Assembly (NCBI GenBank): GCA_036001465.1
Contig: DASYUH010000020.1
Span: 1 to 43,207, forward strand
DNA length: 43,207 nucleotides
Source of the DNA: Candidatus Polarisedimenticolia bacterium
GTDB lineage: Bacteria > Acidobacteriota > Polarisedimenticolia > Gp22-AA2
Direction: 5' to 3'
The position numbers and the translations under genes are program-made. Under the pieces are notes generated by a model. The model had not been told where the DNA came from. It made no database searches and saw only the letters and a program-made list of their open reading frames with translations. Of this stretch, positions 1 through 9,280 are shown one piece after another; within the stretch, counting starts at the first letter, position 1; each line of letters opens with the position of its first letter.

Positions 1-783
1 CTCGAGGGGCGGAAGCGCCACCCCCGGCCCGCGCCGCGGCGGCGCCTGCGGCCCCCTGTCGGCGGCGGCGAGGACGGCGGCCCGCTCCTTCACGGCGGCG
101 TCGAAGCGGCTCTTCGGCGCCACCGCGTCCACCAGCCGCCAGTCCACCGCCCGCTGCCCTTTCACCCCCTCGGCGAGCGTGCAGAAGATGTCGGCGTGGT
201 CGCGGCGCACGCGCCGCTTGTCCACCACACGGGTCAGACCGCCGGTGCCCGGGAGCACGCCGAGGAGCGGCACCTCGGGGAGGCTCACCGCCGAGTTGCC
301 GTCGTCCACCAGCAGGATCTCGTCGCAGGCGAGCGCCAGCTCGTAGCCGCCGCCGGCGGCGATGCCGTTGCACGCCGCCAGGTAGCGCTGCCCCGAGGCG
401 GCGGAGGCCTCCTCGATGGCGAGCCGGGTCTCGTTGGTGAACTTGCAGAAGTTCACCTTGAAGGCGTGCGAGGACGACGCCAGCATGTGGATGTTGGCGC
501 CGGCCGAGAAGACGCGCTCCTTGCCCGAAACGATGGCGACCGCCCGAACCTCCGGATGCTCGAAGCGCAGGCGCCTGACCGCGTCGGCCAGCTCGATGTC
601 GACTCCGAGATCGTACGAGTTGAGCTTGAGCGCGTACCCCGGACGGAACGGCTGGCTCTCCTGCACGTCCCACACCAGCCGGGCGGTGTCCCCCTGCAGC
701 TCCAGCCGCCAGTGGCGGTAGCGATCCGGGGCCGTCTCGAAGAGAACCGGCGCCGACGCCTGCTCGGTCTGAGGTTGTGTCAC
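1..783 (-). CDS. boxC: Benzoyl-CoA-dihydrodiol lyase, N-terminal half (truncated by window edge)
   Basis: BoxC is the crotonase-superfamily enzyme of the aerobic box pathway. It opens the ring of 2,3-dihydro-2,3-dihydroxybenzoyl-CoA (equivalently the 2,3-epoxide) with loss of formate. About 261 residues are visible, read leftward and running off the window; the family is about 550 residues. Diagnostic blocks are RYRHW near the N-terminus, KLNSYDLGVDIEL, FSAGANIHML, the NFCKFTNETR segment peculiar to BoxC, NGIAAGGGYELALACDE (oxyanion-hole region) and LPEVPLLGVLPGTGGLTR. I chose the GTG at 783. A perfect TATAAT lies at 796-791 on this strand, exactly 7 nt before it, and the in-frame ATG at 792 overlaps that hexamer. 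If the ATG is used, the protein gains three residues. The gene is divergent from cstA. Partner genes boxA, boxB and boxD, if present, lie outside the window. The family call is firm; the start is inferred. Confidence 0.9.
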   Translation of the reverse strand, partial: MTQPQTEQASAPVLFETAPDRYRHWRLELQGDTARLVWDVQESQPFRPGYALKLNSYDLGVDIELADAVRRLRFEHPEVRAVAIVSGKERVFSAGANIHMLASSSHAFKVNFCKFTNETRLAIEEASAASGQRYLAACNGIAAGGGYELALACDEILLVDDGNSAVSLPEVPLLGVLPGTGGLTRVVDKRRVRRDHADIFCTLAEGVKGQRAVDWRLVDAVAPKSRFDAAVKERAAVLAAADRGPQAPPRRGPGVALPPLE

Positions 784-790
784 GGGAGGC

Positions 791-796
791 ATTATA
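791..796 (-). promoter_or_regulatory. -10 hexamer TATAAT of boxC, leaderless type
   Basis: A perfect TATAAT on the minus strand, followed by 7 nt and then GTG (783). No TTGACA-like element lies 16-18 bp upstream, and there is no Shine-Dalgarno before the start. The spacing puts the predicted transcription start at the GTG. Confidence 0.55.
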
Positions 797-821
797 ACCT
801 CTCACCGCCGGTCTCTTCTGG

Positions 822-827
822 TAGCAT
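822..827 (+). promoter_or_regulatory. -10 hexamer TAGCAT of cstA, leaderless type
   Basis: TAGCAT is followed by 6 nt and then the ATG of cstA at 834. No Shine-Dalgarno is seen. It is the mate of the divergent boxC promoter 26 bp to the left. Confidence 0.45.
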
Positions 828-833
828 CACGCC

Positions 834-2634
<1,801 letters not shown>

Positions 2635-2663
<29 letters not shown>

Positions 2664-3684
2664 AGGGAATGGCCTCCGCCAAGAGCCCGCGGTTGGTGGC
2701 GAGCAGGGCGTAGTGACCGCGGTTCATCCAGCGTATCCGCGGGCGCCCCCAGGCGCGCCACAGGCGGCGGACCGAGGCGGGCAGCATGATCCGGTCGTAT
2801 CGCCCGGCGATCATCAGAATGCGCTCCCTGGGCACGCGGGGCGAGAAGGCCGCGGGGGAGATGACCTTCCAGGCGCGCGACAGCCGGCCGCGATCGAGCA
2901 TGCCGCACGCGGCGAGATCCTCCCGGATGTTCCTCCCGAGCGGCGTGTCGAGGATGGGCGAGACCGGTGAATCGCCTCCGCCGCCGAGAACGACGAAGGC
3001 CCAGTCGTCCCTGACCGCCGCCATGATCCCCGCGAGGTAGGCCCCGAGCGAGTACCCGAACACCCCGATGGTCCCGTGTCCCTCGGCGCGCAGCCAGTTG
3101 ACGGCGCCGATCATGTCGACGATCCCCTGGCGGAACGCCTCGACCGTGAGCACCACGTCGGCCGAGACCACCAGCTCGCCGCTGTACGTCCCGGGCGGCG
3201 TGCGCTCGAAATGCAGCGGATGCGCCACGAAGACGACCGAGAAGCCGGCGCGGACGAACGGCCGCACGTACAGGTGCTCGATCGTCTTGAGGGTCTTGTG
3301 CGCCCAGCCGTGGCTGATCACGACGACCGGGGCTCCCGGTGCGCGCCGGTTGCGGTAAAAGCGGCCGACGGCCACGTTGCTCTCGGGGAACGGCAGCGGA
3401 TGCAGCGTCGGAAAGGTGAACCGGATCACTTCCGCCCCGGGAATCCGCCCGACGCTCTGCCGGCTCACCTTCGGGACCGTGCCGTTTCCGTGATAGAAGA
3501 GGGACGGGTCCTCGAAGTGGGCCGTCGCGTCGAGCGCCTGCCAGGCATCCCCCTCGGTGGCCAGGACCCGCCCGCGCCGGTAGGTGATCTTGTACCAGAC
3601 GCGGAAATCGTCGAAGCGGACGTTCAGCGCCCTCCACAGCCGCGCACCCGCCTGGCGCGGCGATCGTCTCGAGTTCGACTTCAT
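2635..3684 (-). CDS. Alpha/beta hydrolase of the ABHD18-like type
   Basis: This is a 349-residue alpha/beta-fold hydrolase with no obvious signal peptide. An oxyanion-type HGW motif lies near residue 125, the nucleophile elbow GYSLG has its serine at about 212, an acidic member is in GRYDRIM, and the catalytic histidine is in NRGHYALL near the C-terminus, so the triad appears complete. The N-terminal part ([14 protein letters not shown] to [13 protein letters not shown]) resembles the lead-in of ABHD18-like proteins; this subfamily assignment is moderate. The ATG at 3684 lies 9 nt after TAGAAT, with a weak AGGAG just before it. The gene is divergent from the YdjM-like gene (starts 24 bp apart) and convergent with cstA, overlapping it by 29 bp. 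The substrate is unknown; an ester or lipid is plausible. Confidence 0.8.
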
Positions 3685-3707
3685 GCTCCTGGCATTCTAG
3701 CAGGCCG

Positions 3708-4859
3708 ATGGAGAACGTCAGCCACACGCTCGCCGGTCTCGCGCTCGCCCGCGCCGGACTCGGCAGGGCCTCGCGCCTTGCGACCACCGCCCTGGTGGTC
3801 GGCGCGAATCTTCCCGACGTCGACCTGGCCTGGAGCAGCTTCCGGAATCCCCTGACCTATTTCCACCTCCATCGCGGCGTCACCCACGCCCTTGCGGGAC
3901 TCGTCCTGTTGACCCTGGGCCTCTGGGCGGCCCTCCTTCTGATCGACCGCCTTCTCGCCGGCCGCGGAGAGGCCGCGAGGGCGCGCTCCGGCCCCCTCCT
4001 CCTCGCCTCGGCGCTCGGCGTCTTCAGCCACGGGGCGCTGGACGCCCTCAACTCGTACGGCGTCCGCCTGCTCCTTCCCTGGAGCGGAACCTGGTTCTAC
4101 GGAGACCTTCTGGCGATCGTCGACCCGTGGCTCTGGCTCGTCCTCGGAGGCGCCGTCTTCGTGACGGCGCCGGGGACGCGCCGCCGCAACCTCGCGTGGG
4201 GGATGGGGGCGGTCGCCGCGGCGATCGTGGTGCTCTCGACGCCGGTCGTGCCGGTGGCCAGCCGCGCGGCGTGGGCCGCCGGACTGGCGGTGACCGTGGC
4301 CCTCTGCCGGGGCGTGGCGCGGCGCTCCCGCCCGGCCGGCCCCGGGGTCGCCGTCGCCGCCATCGGTGTCGTCCTCGGCTACGTCTCTTTGTGCGCCGTC
4401 GCGCACGATGTCGCGCTCGCGCGTCTCGGCCAGCTGGCCCTCGCCGAGGCGCGCGGGCCGTCCATCCCATCCGGCGGCGTGATGCGAATGGAATTCGCCG
4501 CCCTCCCGCGTCCCGCCGATCCGCTCCGCTGGGAGGGGATGGTCATCGACGAGCGGACCATCCGCCACCGCGTCGTCGGAGTGTTCCGGGCGCTCGATCC
4601 AGGGGACGCGACCTGGACGCGTTTCGAGCGCCGGCTCGACGATCGGGCGGCCGAGGCGCTCTGGGCCGGCTGCGCCGGCGGGGCCATCCGTGAGTTCTTC
4701 CGTTTCCCCTTCGTCGCCCTCGAGCCGGGAGCGGATGGCGGGCGCGACATCGTGGTCCGGGACGCGCGCTACGCGCGGCGGGGTCGCGGATTCGCGGTGT
4801 TCTCGGCGCCCCTGGGGGCGGACGGCCTGCCCCGGGTCGACCCGGGCCGGTGTCCCTGA
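3708..4859 (+). CDS. YdjM-like membrane-bound metal-dependent hydrolase
   Basis: This is a 383-residue integral membrane protein of the YdjM/LexA-binding inner-membrane hydrolase family. Family landmarks are the N-terminal SHTLAGLALARAG, then GANLPDVDLAW, the histidine-rich FHLHRGVTHALAGL and FSHGALDALNSYG, followed by PWSGTWFYGDLLAIVDPWLW. These His and Asp residues are the presumed metal ligands. Several hydrophobic helices follow. The soluble C-terminal region from about residue 260 (EFAALPRPADPLRWEG onward) resembles the lumenal tail that many family members carry. The start is the first ATG, and no Shine-Dalgarno is obvious. Its role in the cell is not established; family members have been connected to membrane stress. 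Confidence 0.85.
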   Translation: MENVSHTLAGLALARAGLGRASRLATTALVVGANLPDVDLAWSSFRNPLTYFHLHRGVTHALAGLVLLTLGLWAALLLIDRLLAGRGEAARARSGPLLLASALGVFSHGALDALNSYGVRLLLPWSGTWFYGDLLAIVDPWLWLVLGGAVFVTAPGTRRRNLAWGMGAVAAAIVVLSTPVVPVASRAAWAAGLAVTVALCRGVARRSRPAGPGVAVAAIGVVLGYVSLCAVAHDVALARLGQLALAEARGPSIPSGGVMRMEFAALPRPADPLRWEGMVIDERTIRHRVVGVFRALDPGDATWTRFERRLDDRAAEALWAGCAGGAIREFFRFPFVALEPGADGGRDIVVRDARYARRGRGFAVFSAPLGADGLPRVDPGRCP

Positions 4860-4866
4860 ACTGGCT

Positions 4867-5763
4867 TCAGGACGGCCCGCCGCTGTAGAACGTCTCGACG
4901 GGAATCGACGGGACGCGCCGCCGCACTTCCTCGGCGATCCGCTCCACCTCCGGATCGGCAAGCGGCGCGACGAAGGTCTCGGCGGGCGGCCGGGCCACGG
5001 TGTAGACCTGGACGAGGCTGACGCGCCCGCCCCCCGACACGATCTCGGAGACCCGGTCGCAGTAGGCCGCGATCTCGTCCGGCGCCGGCCCCTGGCCCCG
5101 GACCCGCATGAACAGCGACTGCAGGACGACGGGCCGCTCGCGCGCCGCGTCCAGGATGTTGGCGAGCACTTTGGCGAACGGGATCGTCGTCCGGTCCACC
5201 AGCCGATAGTAGTCCTCGGTGCCGGCGTCGAGCTTCAGCCAGAACTCGCCGTGGTCCCGATCCATGAGGCGCATGGCCTCCTTCACCTTGGGGCGATCGA
5301 TGAGGGTGGCGTTGGTGAGCAGGATGACCTTGAGGTCGCCGAACCCTTCCGCCTTCTTGATCGCCAGCACGTCCTCGACGACCCCCTTGAAATTCGCGTA
5401 GGAGGGGGGCTCGCCGTCCCCCGCGAAGGTGATGTCGCGCACGATCCGGAGCGGGTCCGGCACCGATCGGAATTCCGGCCGCTCGAACAGGGCGCCGCTC
5501 CGCGCCTCCCGGAGGAGCGCCACCAGCTCGAGGCGCAGGCGCTCTTCGTCCACGCGGCGCACCCGGGGCTCCGTCGTCCGGTCGACCTGGCAGTAGATGC
5601 AGTCGAAGTTGCAGATCGTGTCGGGATTGAGGTTGATGCCGATCGAGATGCCGCGGGCCCGGCGCGACAGGACCGGGTAGACGTACGTGCTTCCCCGGTA
5701 GCTCCGGGGATGCAGGGTCACGGAGAGATCCGGCCCGGCGGGGCGTCCGGAATCGTCGGCCAT
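4867..5763 (-). CDS. Radical SAM protein, COG0731/TYW1-like
   Basis: This is a 298-residue radical S-adenosylmethionine enzyme. The cluster-binding CxxxCxxC is CNFDCIYC at residues 51-58, preceded by SIGINLNPDTI. The following TFAGDGEPPSYANF matches the glycine-rich SAM-contacting stretch, and a conserved LLTNATLID strand follows. This layout is closest to the COG0731 group related to wyosine-type tRNA modification enzymes; that placement is by motif memory. It is not QueE, which has a different cluster context. The ATG at 5763 was chosen because TATAAT lies 6 nt upstream; a longer reading frame extends far past it, but only as a shadow of mutY and queD. It shares its promoter with mutY. With queD and queC nearby, a tRNA-modification role is plausible but unproven. 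Confidence 0.85.
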   Translation of the reverse strand: MADDSGRPAGPDLSVTLHPRSYRGSTYVYPVLSRRARGISIGINLNPDTICNFDCIYCQVDRTTEPRVRRVDEERLRLELVALLREARSGALFERPEFRSVPDPLRIVRDITFAGDGEPPSYANFKGVVEDVLAIKKAEGFGDLKVILLTNATLIDRPKVKEAMRLMDRDHGEFWLKLDAGTEDYYRLVDRTTIPFAKVLANILDAARERPVVLQSLFMRVRGQGPAPDEIAAYCDRVSEIVSGGGRVSLVQVYTVARPPAETFVAPLADPEVERIAEEVRRRVPSIPVETFYSGGPS

Positions 5764-5769
5764 TTCGTC

Positions 5770-5777
5770 ATTATAAT
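5770..5777. promoter_or_regulatory. Palindromic bidirectional -10 element ATTATAAT
   Basis: ATTATAAT is its own reverse complement, so it presents a perfect TATAAT to each strand. On the minus strand TATAAT (5775-5770) lies 6 nt before the ATG of the radical SAM gene. On the plus strand TATAAT (5772-5777) lies 7 nt before the GTG of mutY. There is no recognisable -35 on either side and no room for a Shine-Dalgarno: only 21 bp separate the two start codons. Both transcripts are predicted to be leaderless. Confidence 0.65.
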
Positions 5778-5784
5778 CGGCGGC

Positions 5785-6822
5785 GTGACCCTTTCGCCGC
5801 GCGACGCCGGTGTCCTGCGAAGAGCCCTCCTGGCCTGGTACCGATCGGGGCGGCGCGACCTCCCGTGGCGCCGAACCCGCGACCCCTATCGTGTCTGGAT
5901 CTCCGAGATCATGCTGCAGCAGACGACCGTCGGCGCCGTCGTCCCGTATTACCGGCGCTTCCTGCGCGCTTTCCCGACCGCCCGGGCACTCGCCTCGGCG
6001 AGGCTGGACGACGTCCTCGCCGCGTGGTCCGGCCTGGGCTACTACCGCCGCGCCCGTCACCTGCACCGGGCCGCCCGGATCGTCGTCGCGCGACACGGCG
6101 GCCGCTTCCCCCGCCTCCTCGAGGAGGCCCTCGCGCTCCCCGGCATCGGGCGGTATACGGCCGGCGCCATCCTGAGCATCGCCTACTCCCTCCCCCTGCC
6201 GGTGGTGGACGGCAACGTGGCCCGCGTCCTGTCGCGGCTGCTGCTCGTCAGGAACGGGCGCTCCGCCGCCGGGCGGAGACGACTGTGGAGCGCCGCGGCT
6301 GCCCTCGTCGCGGGGGAGTCGGCCACGCCGGGCGATCTGAACCAGGCCCTGATGGAGCTGGGCGCAACCGTCTGCCTTCCCCGGCGCCCCGCCTGCGTTC
6401 GCTGCCCCGTCGCCCGCCGCTGCGCCGCGCGCGCCGCCGGCCTGGAAACGACCGTTCCGCCCCCGCCGCGCCGGAGACGGCCGGTCGAAGTCCGATCCGC
6501 CGTGGCCCTGGTGTCGCGTGGTGGGCGGCTCCTCCTGATCCGGCGTCGGGACGGGTCCCTGATGCAGGGGCTCTGGGAGCTCCCGGCGGCAGGACCGGGC
6601 GGCTCCGCCGACGGACTTCGCCTTCATCTGGAGAGGCCTCTGGCGACCGTACGCCATGCGATCACCTATCGCCGCCTCCGGATCGACGTCCACGCGGCCC
6701 GCCTCCTGTCGGAGCCCGTGAGGGGCCGCTATCGCTGGGTCGCCCCGAAGGACCTGCACCGCGTCCCGACCTCGTCGATCGTCCGCAAGGTCCTCGCCGC
6801 CATCCCCGGAGATGCGGTTTGA
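5785..6822 (+). CDS. mutY: A/G-specific adenine DNA glycosylase
   Basis: MutY removes adenine mispaired with 8-oxoguanine or guanine. The 345-residue protein has the N-terminal LPWRRTRDPYRVWISEIMLQ with the catalytic glutamate, QQTTV, the helix-hairpin-helix LPGIGRYTAGAILS followed by the catalytic aspartate in VVDGNVARVL, and the [4Fe-4S] pattern CLPRRPACVRCPVARRC (C-x6-C-x2-C-x5-C). A C-terminal NUDIX-like domain (AVALVSRGGRLLLIRRR to YRWVAPKDL) is the part that recognises 8-oxoG in known MutY proteins. The length is typical. The GTG start at 5785 is chosen by its 7-nt distance from TATAAT and by the match to the family N-terminus. It is divergent from the radical SAM gene, and queD follows 36 bp downstream. 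Confidence 0.95.
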   Translation: MTLSPRDAGVLRRALLAWYRSGRRDLPWRRTRDPYRVWISEIMLQQTTVGAVVPYYRRFLRAFPTARALASARLDDVLAAWSGLGYYRRARHLHRAARIVVARHGGRFPRLLEEALALPGIGRYTAGAILSIAYSLPLPVVDGNVARVLSRLLLVRNGRSAAGRRRLWSAAAALVAGESATPGDLNQALMELGATVCLPRRPACVRCPVARRCAARAAGLETTVPPPPRRRRPVEVRSAVALVSRGGRLLLIRRRDGSLMQGLWELPAAGPGGSADGLRLHLERPLATVRHAITYRRLRIDVHAARLLSEPVRGRYRWVAPKDLHRVPTSSIVRKVLAAIPGDAV

Positions 6823-6858
6823 CCGGTCTTCCGGGACTGTGTTAGCGTTCCTGTCTCC

Positions 6859-7272
6859 ATGTACCGGGTCACCGAAAGCATCGAGTTCTGCTACGGGCAT
6901 CGCCTGCTCCGCTACAAGGGGAAGTGCGCCCACCTGCACGGTCACAACGGCCGGGTCGAGATCGAGCTGACCTCGCCGAGCCTCAACGATCAATCGATGG
7001 TGGCCGATTTCTCGGACATCAGCCGGATCGTCAAGGAGTGGATCGACCAGAACCTCGACCACCGCATGCTGCTCCACAAGGACGACCCCCTGGTGCCGCT
7101 GCTCCTGAAGCATGACGAGCCGGTCTTCCTCATGGAGAACGATCCCACCGCCGAGGCGATTGCCCGGGTGGTCTTCGACCATGCCGTCTCCCGCGGCCTC
7201 CCTGTCTCGGCGGTCCGCCTGTGGGAAACCAGCAGCTCGATCGCGTCGTACTCCCCCTCTCTGTCCCGGTGA
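6859..7272 (+). CDS. queD: 6-carboxy-tetrahydropterin synthase / PTPS family
   Basis: This is a 137-residue member of the QueD/6-pyruvoyltetrahydropterin synthase family, which converts 7,8-dihydroneopterin triphosphate to a tetrahydropterin; QueD is step 2 of 7-deazaguanine (queuosine) synthesis. Zinc ligands are His14 (YGHR), His27 and His29 (HLHGH), and the nucleophilic cysteine is Cys23 (KGKC). The later ETSSSIASY segment carries the conserved glutamate. Substrate split between QueD and PTPS cannot be read with certainty, but queC lies 0.7 kb away. Given the pterin genes at the far end of the window, a pterin role is a fair alternative. The ATG lies 10 nt after TAGCGT, and no Shine-Dalgarno is obvious. 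Confidence 0.88.
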   Translation: MYRVTESIEFCYGHRLLRYKGKCAHLHGHNGRVEIELTSPSLNDQSMVADFSDISRIVKEWIDQNLDHRMLLHKDDPLVPLLLKHDEPVFLMENDPTAEAIARVVFDHAVSRGLPVSAVRLWETSSSIASYSPSLSR

Positions 7273-7307
7273 CGGCCCGGCCGAATACTCGGGCAGGCTC
7301 CTAGACG

Positions 7308-8076
7308 GTGACGTTGCGCGAGAGCTTCTCCGCGATCAACGCCCATTTCCACCTGGTCGGCATCTACACCCTCGTCGAGCTGTTCCTGCGCTTCGCCGTG
7401 CACTGGTCCGGGGAAGACCCCGAAGGGCTGCCGCTCATCCTGGCTTCCTTCCTGGTCTTCTTTACCACGGTCTGTTGCATCCTGGGGCTGGTCTACCAGT
7501 CGGCCGCGGGGGGTGCGGTGAGCCACACCGCCGTGCGCTGGGCGATCGGACTGTTCCTGCCTCTCGTGTGGCTGTCGATCAAGATCGATGTCGCGGTGTA
7601 CGGCGTCACGGCGCTTGCGGCGGCCGTCTACCAGTTCGCCGGTGGGGGGGGGTGCGCCGTTCGACAAGTCGTTCGCGCAGGTCGTGTACTGGGCAGGGCC
7701 CTTCCTGGGCTTCGGAACGCAGATCCTCGCCCTCTACGCCACCCCGCTGTGCGTCCTGTCGCGCACCCGGGGGGAATGGCGCCCGAATATCCGCGAGGGC
7801 CTGCGGCTCCTCCGGGCCTGTCCCGTCGAATCGCGGCGGCTCCTGCTGATTCTCATGGTGATGATGGTGCTCGGAGGGGCGCTGCATTTCGCCCAGGGGC
7901 CGGACGGCCTCAAGGCCCCGCCCGGGATTCCTGAAGGGTTCGTCCTCTTCGCCAATTCCTACCTGGCCCTCGTCGCGTTCTTCGGGGCGACGCGGGTCGT
8001 CCTGTCGCGCCAGCCCGCCGGCCGGAGCGAGGTGCCGGTCGATCCCGGCACGGCCGCTCCCGGACCCCGCGCATAG
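7308..8076 (+). pseudogene. Polytopic membrane protein of unknown function, frameshifted at a G9 run
   Basis: Two overlapping reading frames join into one membrane protein. Residues from the GTG at 7308 (TLRESFSAINAHFHLVGIY) give three hydrophobic segments up to about 7640. The reading then continues one frame over (APFDKSFAQVVYWAGPFLG) with about three more segments and ends at 8076. The break is a run of nine G at 7644-7652. With eight G the frames fuse into one protein of about 255 residues, giving AGGGGAPFDKSF. This may be a homopolymer sequencing error, a true null allele, or a slippage-prone phase-variable site. I recognise no family. As read, the first frame gives a 208-residue product with an aberrant tail. 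The 3' end overlaps the antisense tail of queC by 118 bp. Confidence 0.65.
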
Positions 8077-8774
8077 TCAGTCCGGTCCGGCACTCCGGCC
8101 CGGCCGAACGCCCACACCCTCTCGGCGCACTTGCAGCAGCGGCCGCAGTGCCGCCCGTGCCGTGGATTGGCGCACGACAGGGTGAGCTCCAATGGCAGGT
8201 CGCGGCCGCGGCGGATCACGTCGTCCTTCGCCAGGCCGCGGAAGGGGGTCAGGATGCGGATCGGCGTCCCGAGTCCCCGTCGCAGCGCCTCCTGCATGGC
8301 GCGGAAGAACCCCGGCGTGCCATCCGGAAACGGGTTCAGGTTCAGGATGCCGGATCCCAGGACCGGGATGCGGCGCAGGGCGCAGAAGGTTCCCGCCTTC
8401 GAGAGGAGCGAGAGGTTCCGGCCCGGCAGGTAGATCGACTCGTCGCCGGCATGGAAGCCCGGCGTGTGGCGGCCGGTCGTGCTCCAGTGGCCGGCGTACA
8501 GATCGGACATCGGAACATGAACGAAGGCAAGGGGCAGGAGCCGGGGCGACCGCAGGGCGCGCAGGAAGGCCCGAAGGCTCGCAATCTCCGCCCTCTCCCA
8601 GCGCAGGCCGGCGCGCACGTAAAGGGGCTGGACGCGGCGATAGCGGCGGGAGAAGTCGCGGAGCAGCACGGCGGAATCGAGGCCGCCGCTGACCAGGACG
8701 CAGGCGGTCCCGGCGCGCGGACGCGGGGAGAACCGCCGCGGGCGGCGGCGCAGGCGGCGGCGTGGAAGGGTCAC
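7959..8774 (-). CDS. queC: 7-cyano-7-deazaguanine synthase
   Basis: QueC converts 7-carboxy-7-deazaguanine to preQ0 using ATP and ammonia. The product is 271 residues from GTG 8774. The PP-loop SGGLDSAVLL is at about residues 24-33, the family motif LPGRNLSLLSKAG sits in the middle, and the zinc-binding CANPRHGRHCGRCCKC is near residue 215. The usual QueC end is about 15 residues past the zinc site (here VPDRTDYA). This reading frame continues about 36 residues more, antisense to the 3' end of the membrane-protein gene, so the tail may be unusual or reflect a small sequence error. The start has AAGGGA upstream and lies 20 bp after the ferredoxin stop, suggesting one operon. The longer frame above 8774 is a shadow of the ferredoxin gene. 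Confidence 0.88.
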   Translation of the reverse strand: MTLPRRRLRRRPRRFSPRPRAGTACVLVSGGLDSAVLLRDFSRRYRRVQPLYVRAGLRWERAEIASLRAFLRALRSPRLLPLAFVHVPMSDLYAGHWSTTGRHTPGFHAGDESIYLPGRNLSLLSKAGTFCALRRIPVLGSGILNLNPFPDGTPGFFRAMQEALRRGLGTPIRILTPFRGLAKDDVIRRGRDLPLELTLSCANPRHGRHCGRCCKCAERVWAFGRAGVPDRTDYARGPGAAVPGSTGTSLRPAGWRDRTTRVAPKNATRAR

Positions 8775-8794
8775 GGCGCTTCCCTTCGAGGAGA

Positions 8795-9109
8795 TCAGCC
8801 GCGCAGCTTGTTCTCGGGTCTCCGTGGAGGGTCGTTCGCCGGCCGCGGAACGACGGCCGGGTTGGGCTTGAAGGACGGCGTCAGGTCCTTGTTGATCACG
8901 GCCCACTCGGGAGATTCCTCTTCCGTTTCCACGATGGCCTCGATCGGACACTCCGGCAGGCAGGCCCCGCAATCGATGCATTCCTCGGGGTTGATGATCA
9001 TGAACTCCTGCCCCTGGTAATCCCCCGGATGGATGCAATCGACGGGACAGACGGCGACGCACGTCGCGTAGCGCTCGCCCAGGCATTTTCCCGTGATGAC
9101 GTAGGACAC
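8795..9109 (-). CDS. fdxA: Seven-iron-type ferredoxin (3Fe-4S/4Fe-4S)
   Basis: This is a 104-residue electron carrier. The first half has Cys9, then Cys17, Cys21 and Cys25 (GKC, then ATCVAVCPVDC). The second has CIDCGACLPEC, giving C-x2-C-x2-C-x3-C. The first motif lacks the extra cysteine two residues after Cys9, as in FdxA-type seven-iron ferredoxins, so one [3Fe-4S] and one [4Fe-4S] cluster are likely. A proline-rich basic tail follows. The GTG start at 9109 is supported by GAGGAGGT seven nucleotides upstream and by the family N-terminus SYVITGKC. It leads queC by 20 bp. It could supply electrons to the neighbouring radical SAM enzyme or to a QueE-type step, which is inference. Confidence 0.9.
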   Translation of the reverse strand: MSYVITGKCLGERYATCVAVCPVDCIHPGDYQGQEFMIINPEECIDCGACLPECPIEAIVETEEESPEWAVINKDLTPSFKPNPAVVPRPANDPPRRPENKLRG

Positions 9110-9280
9110 GGTGACGACCTCCTCAAAGGTGTTGAAACCACGGACCCGAGGCGGGATCGTATCACACAGAATCCCGGCCTTGTAAAGACCAAACCGGATG
9201 GCCCTCCGAAGTCAGGCTGCCTATATTGGCTGCCGTGAGCCGGCGACAGTGATTTCACGATTGTAACGGGAGGGAACTTC

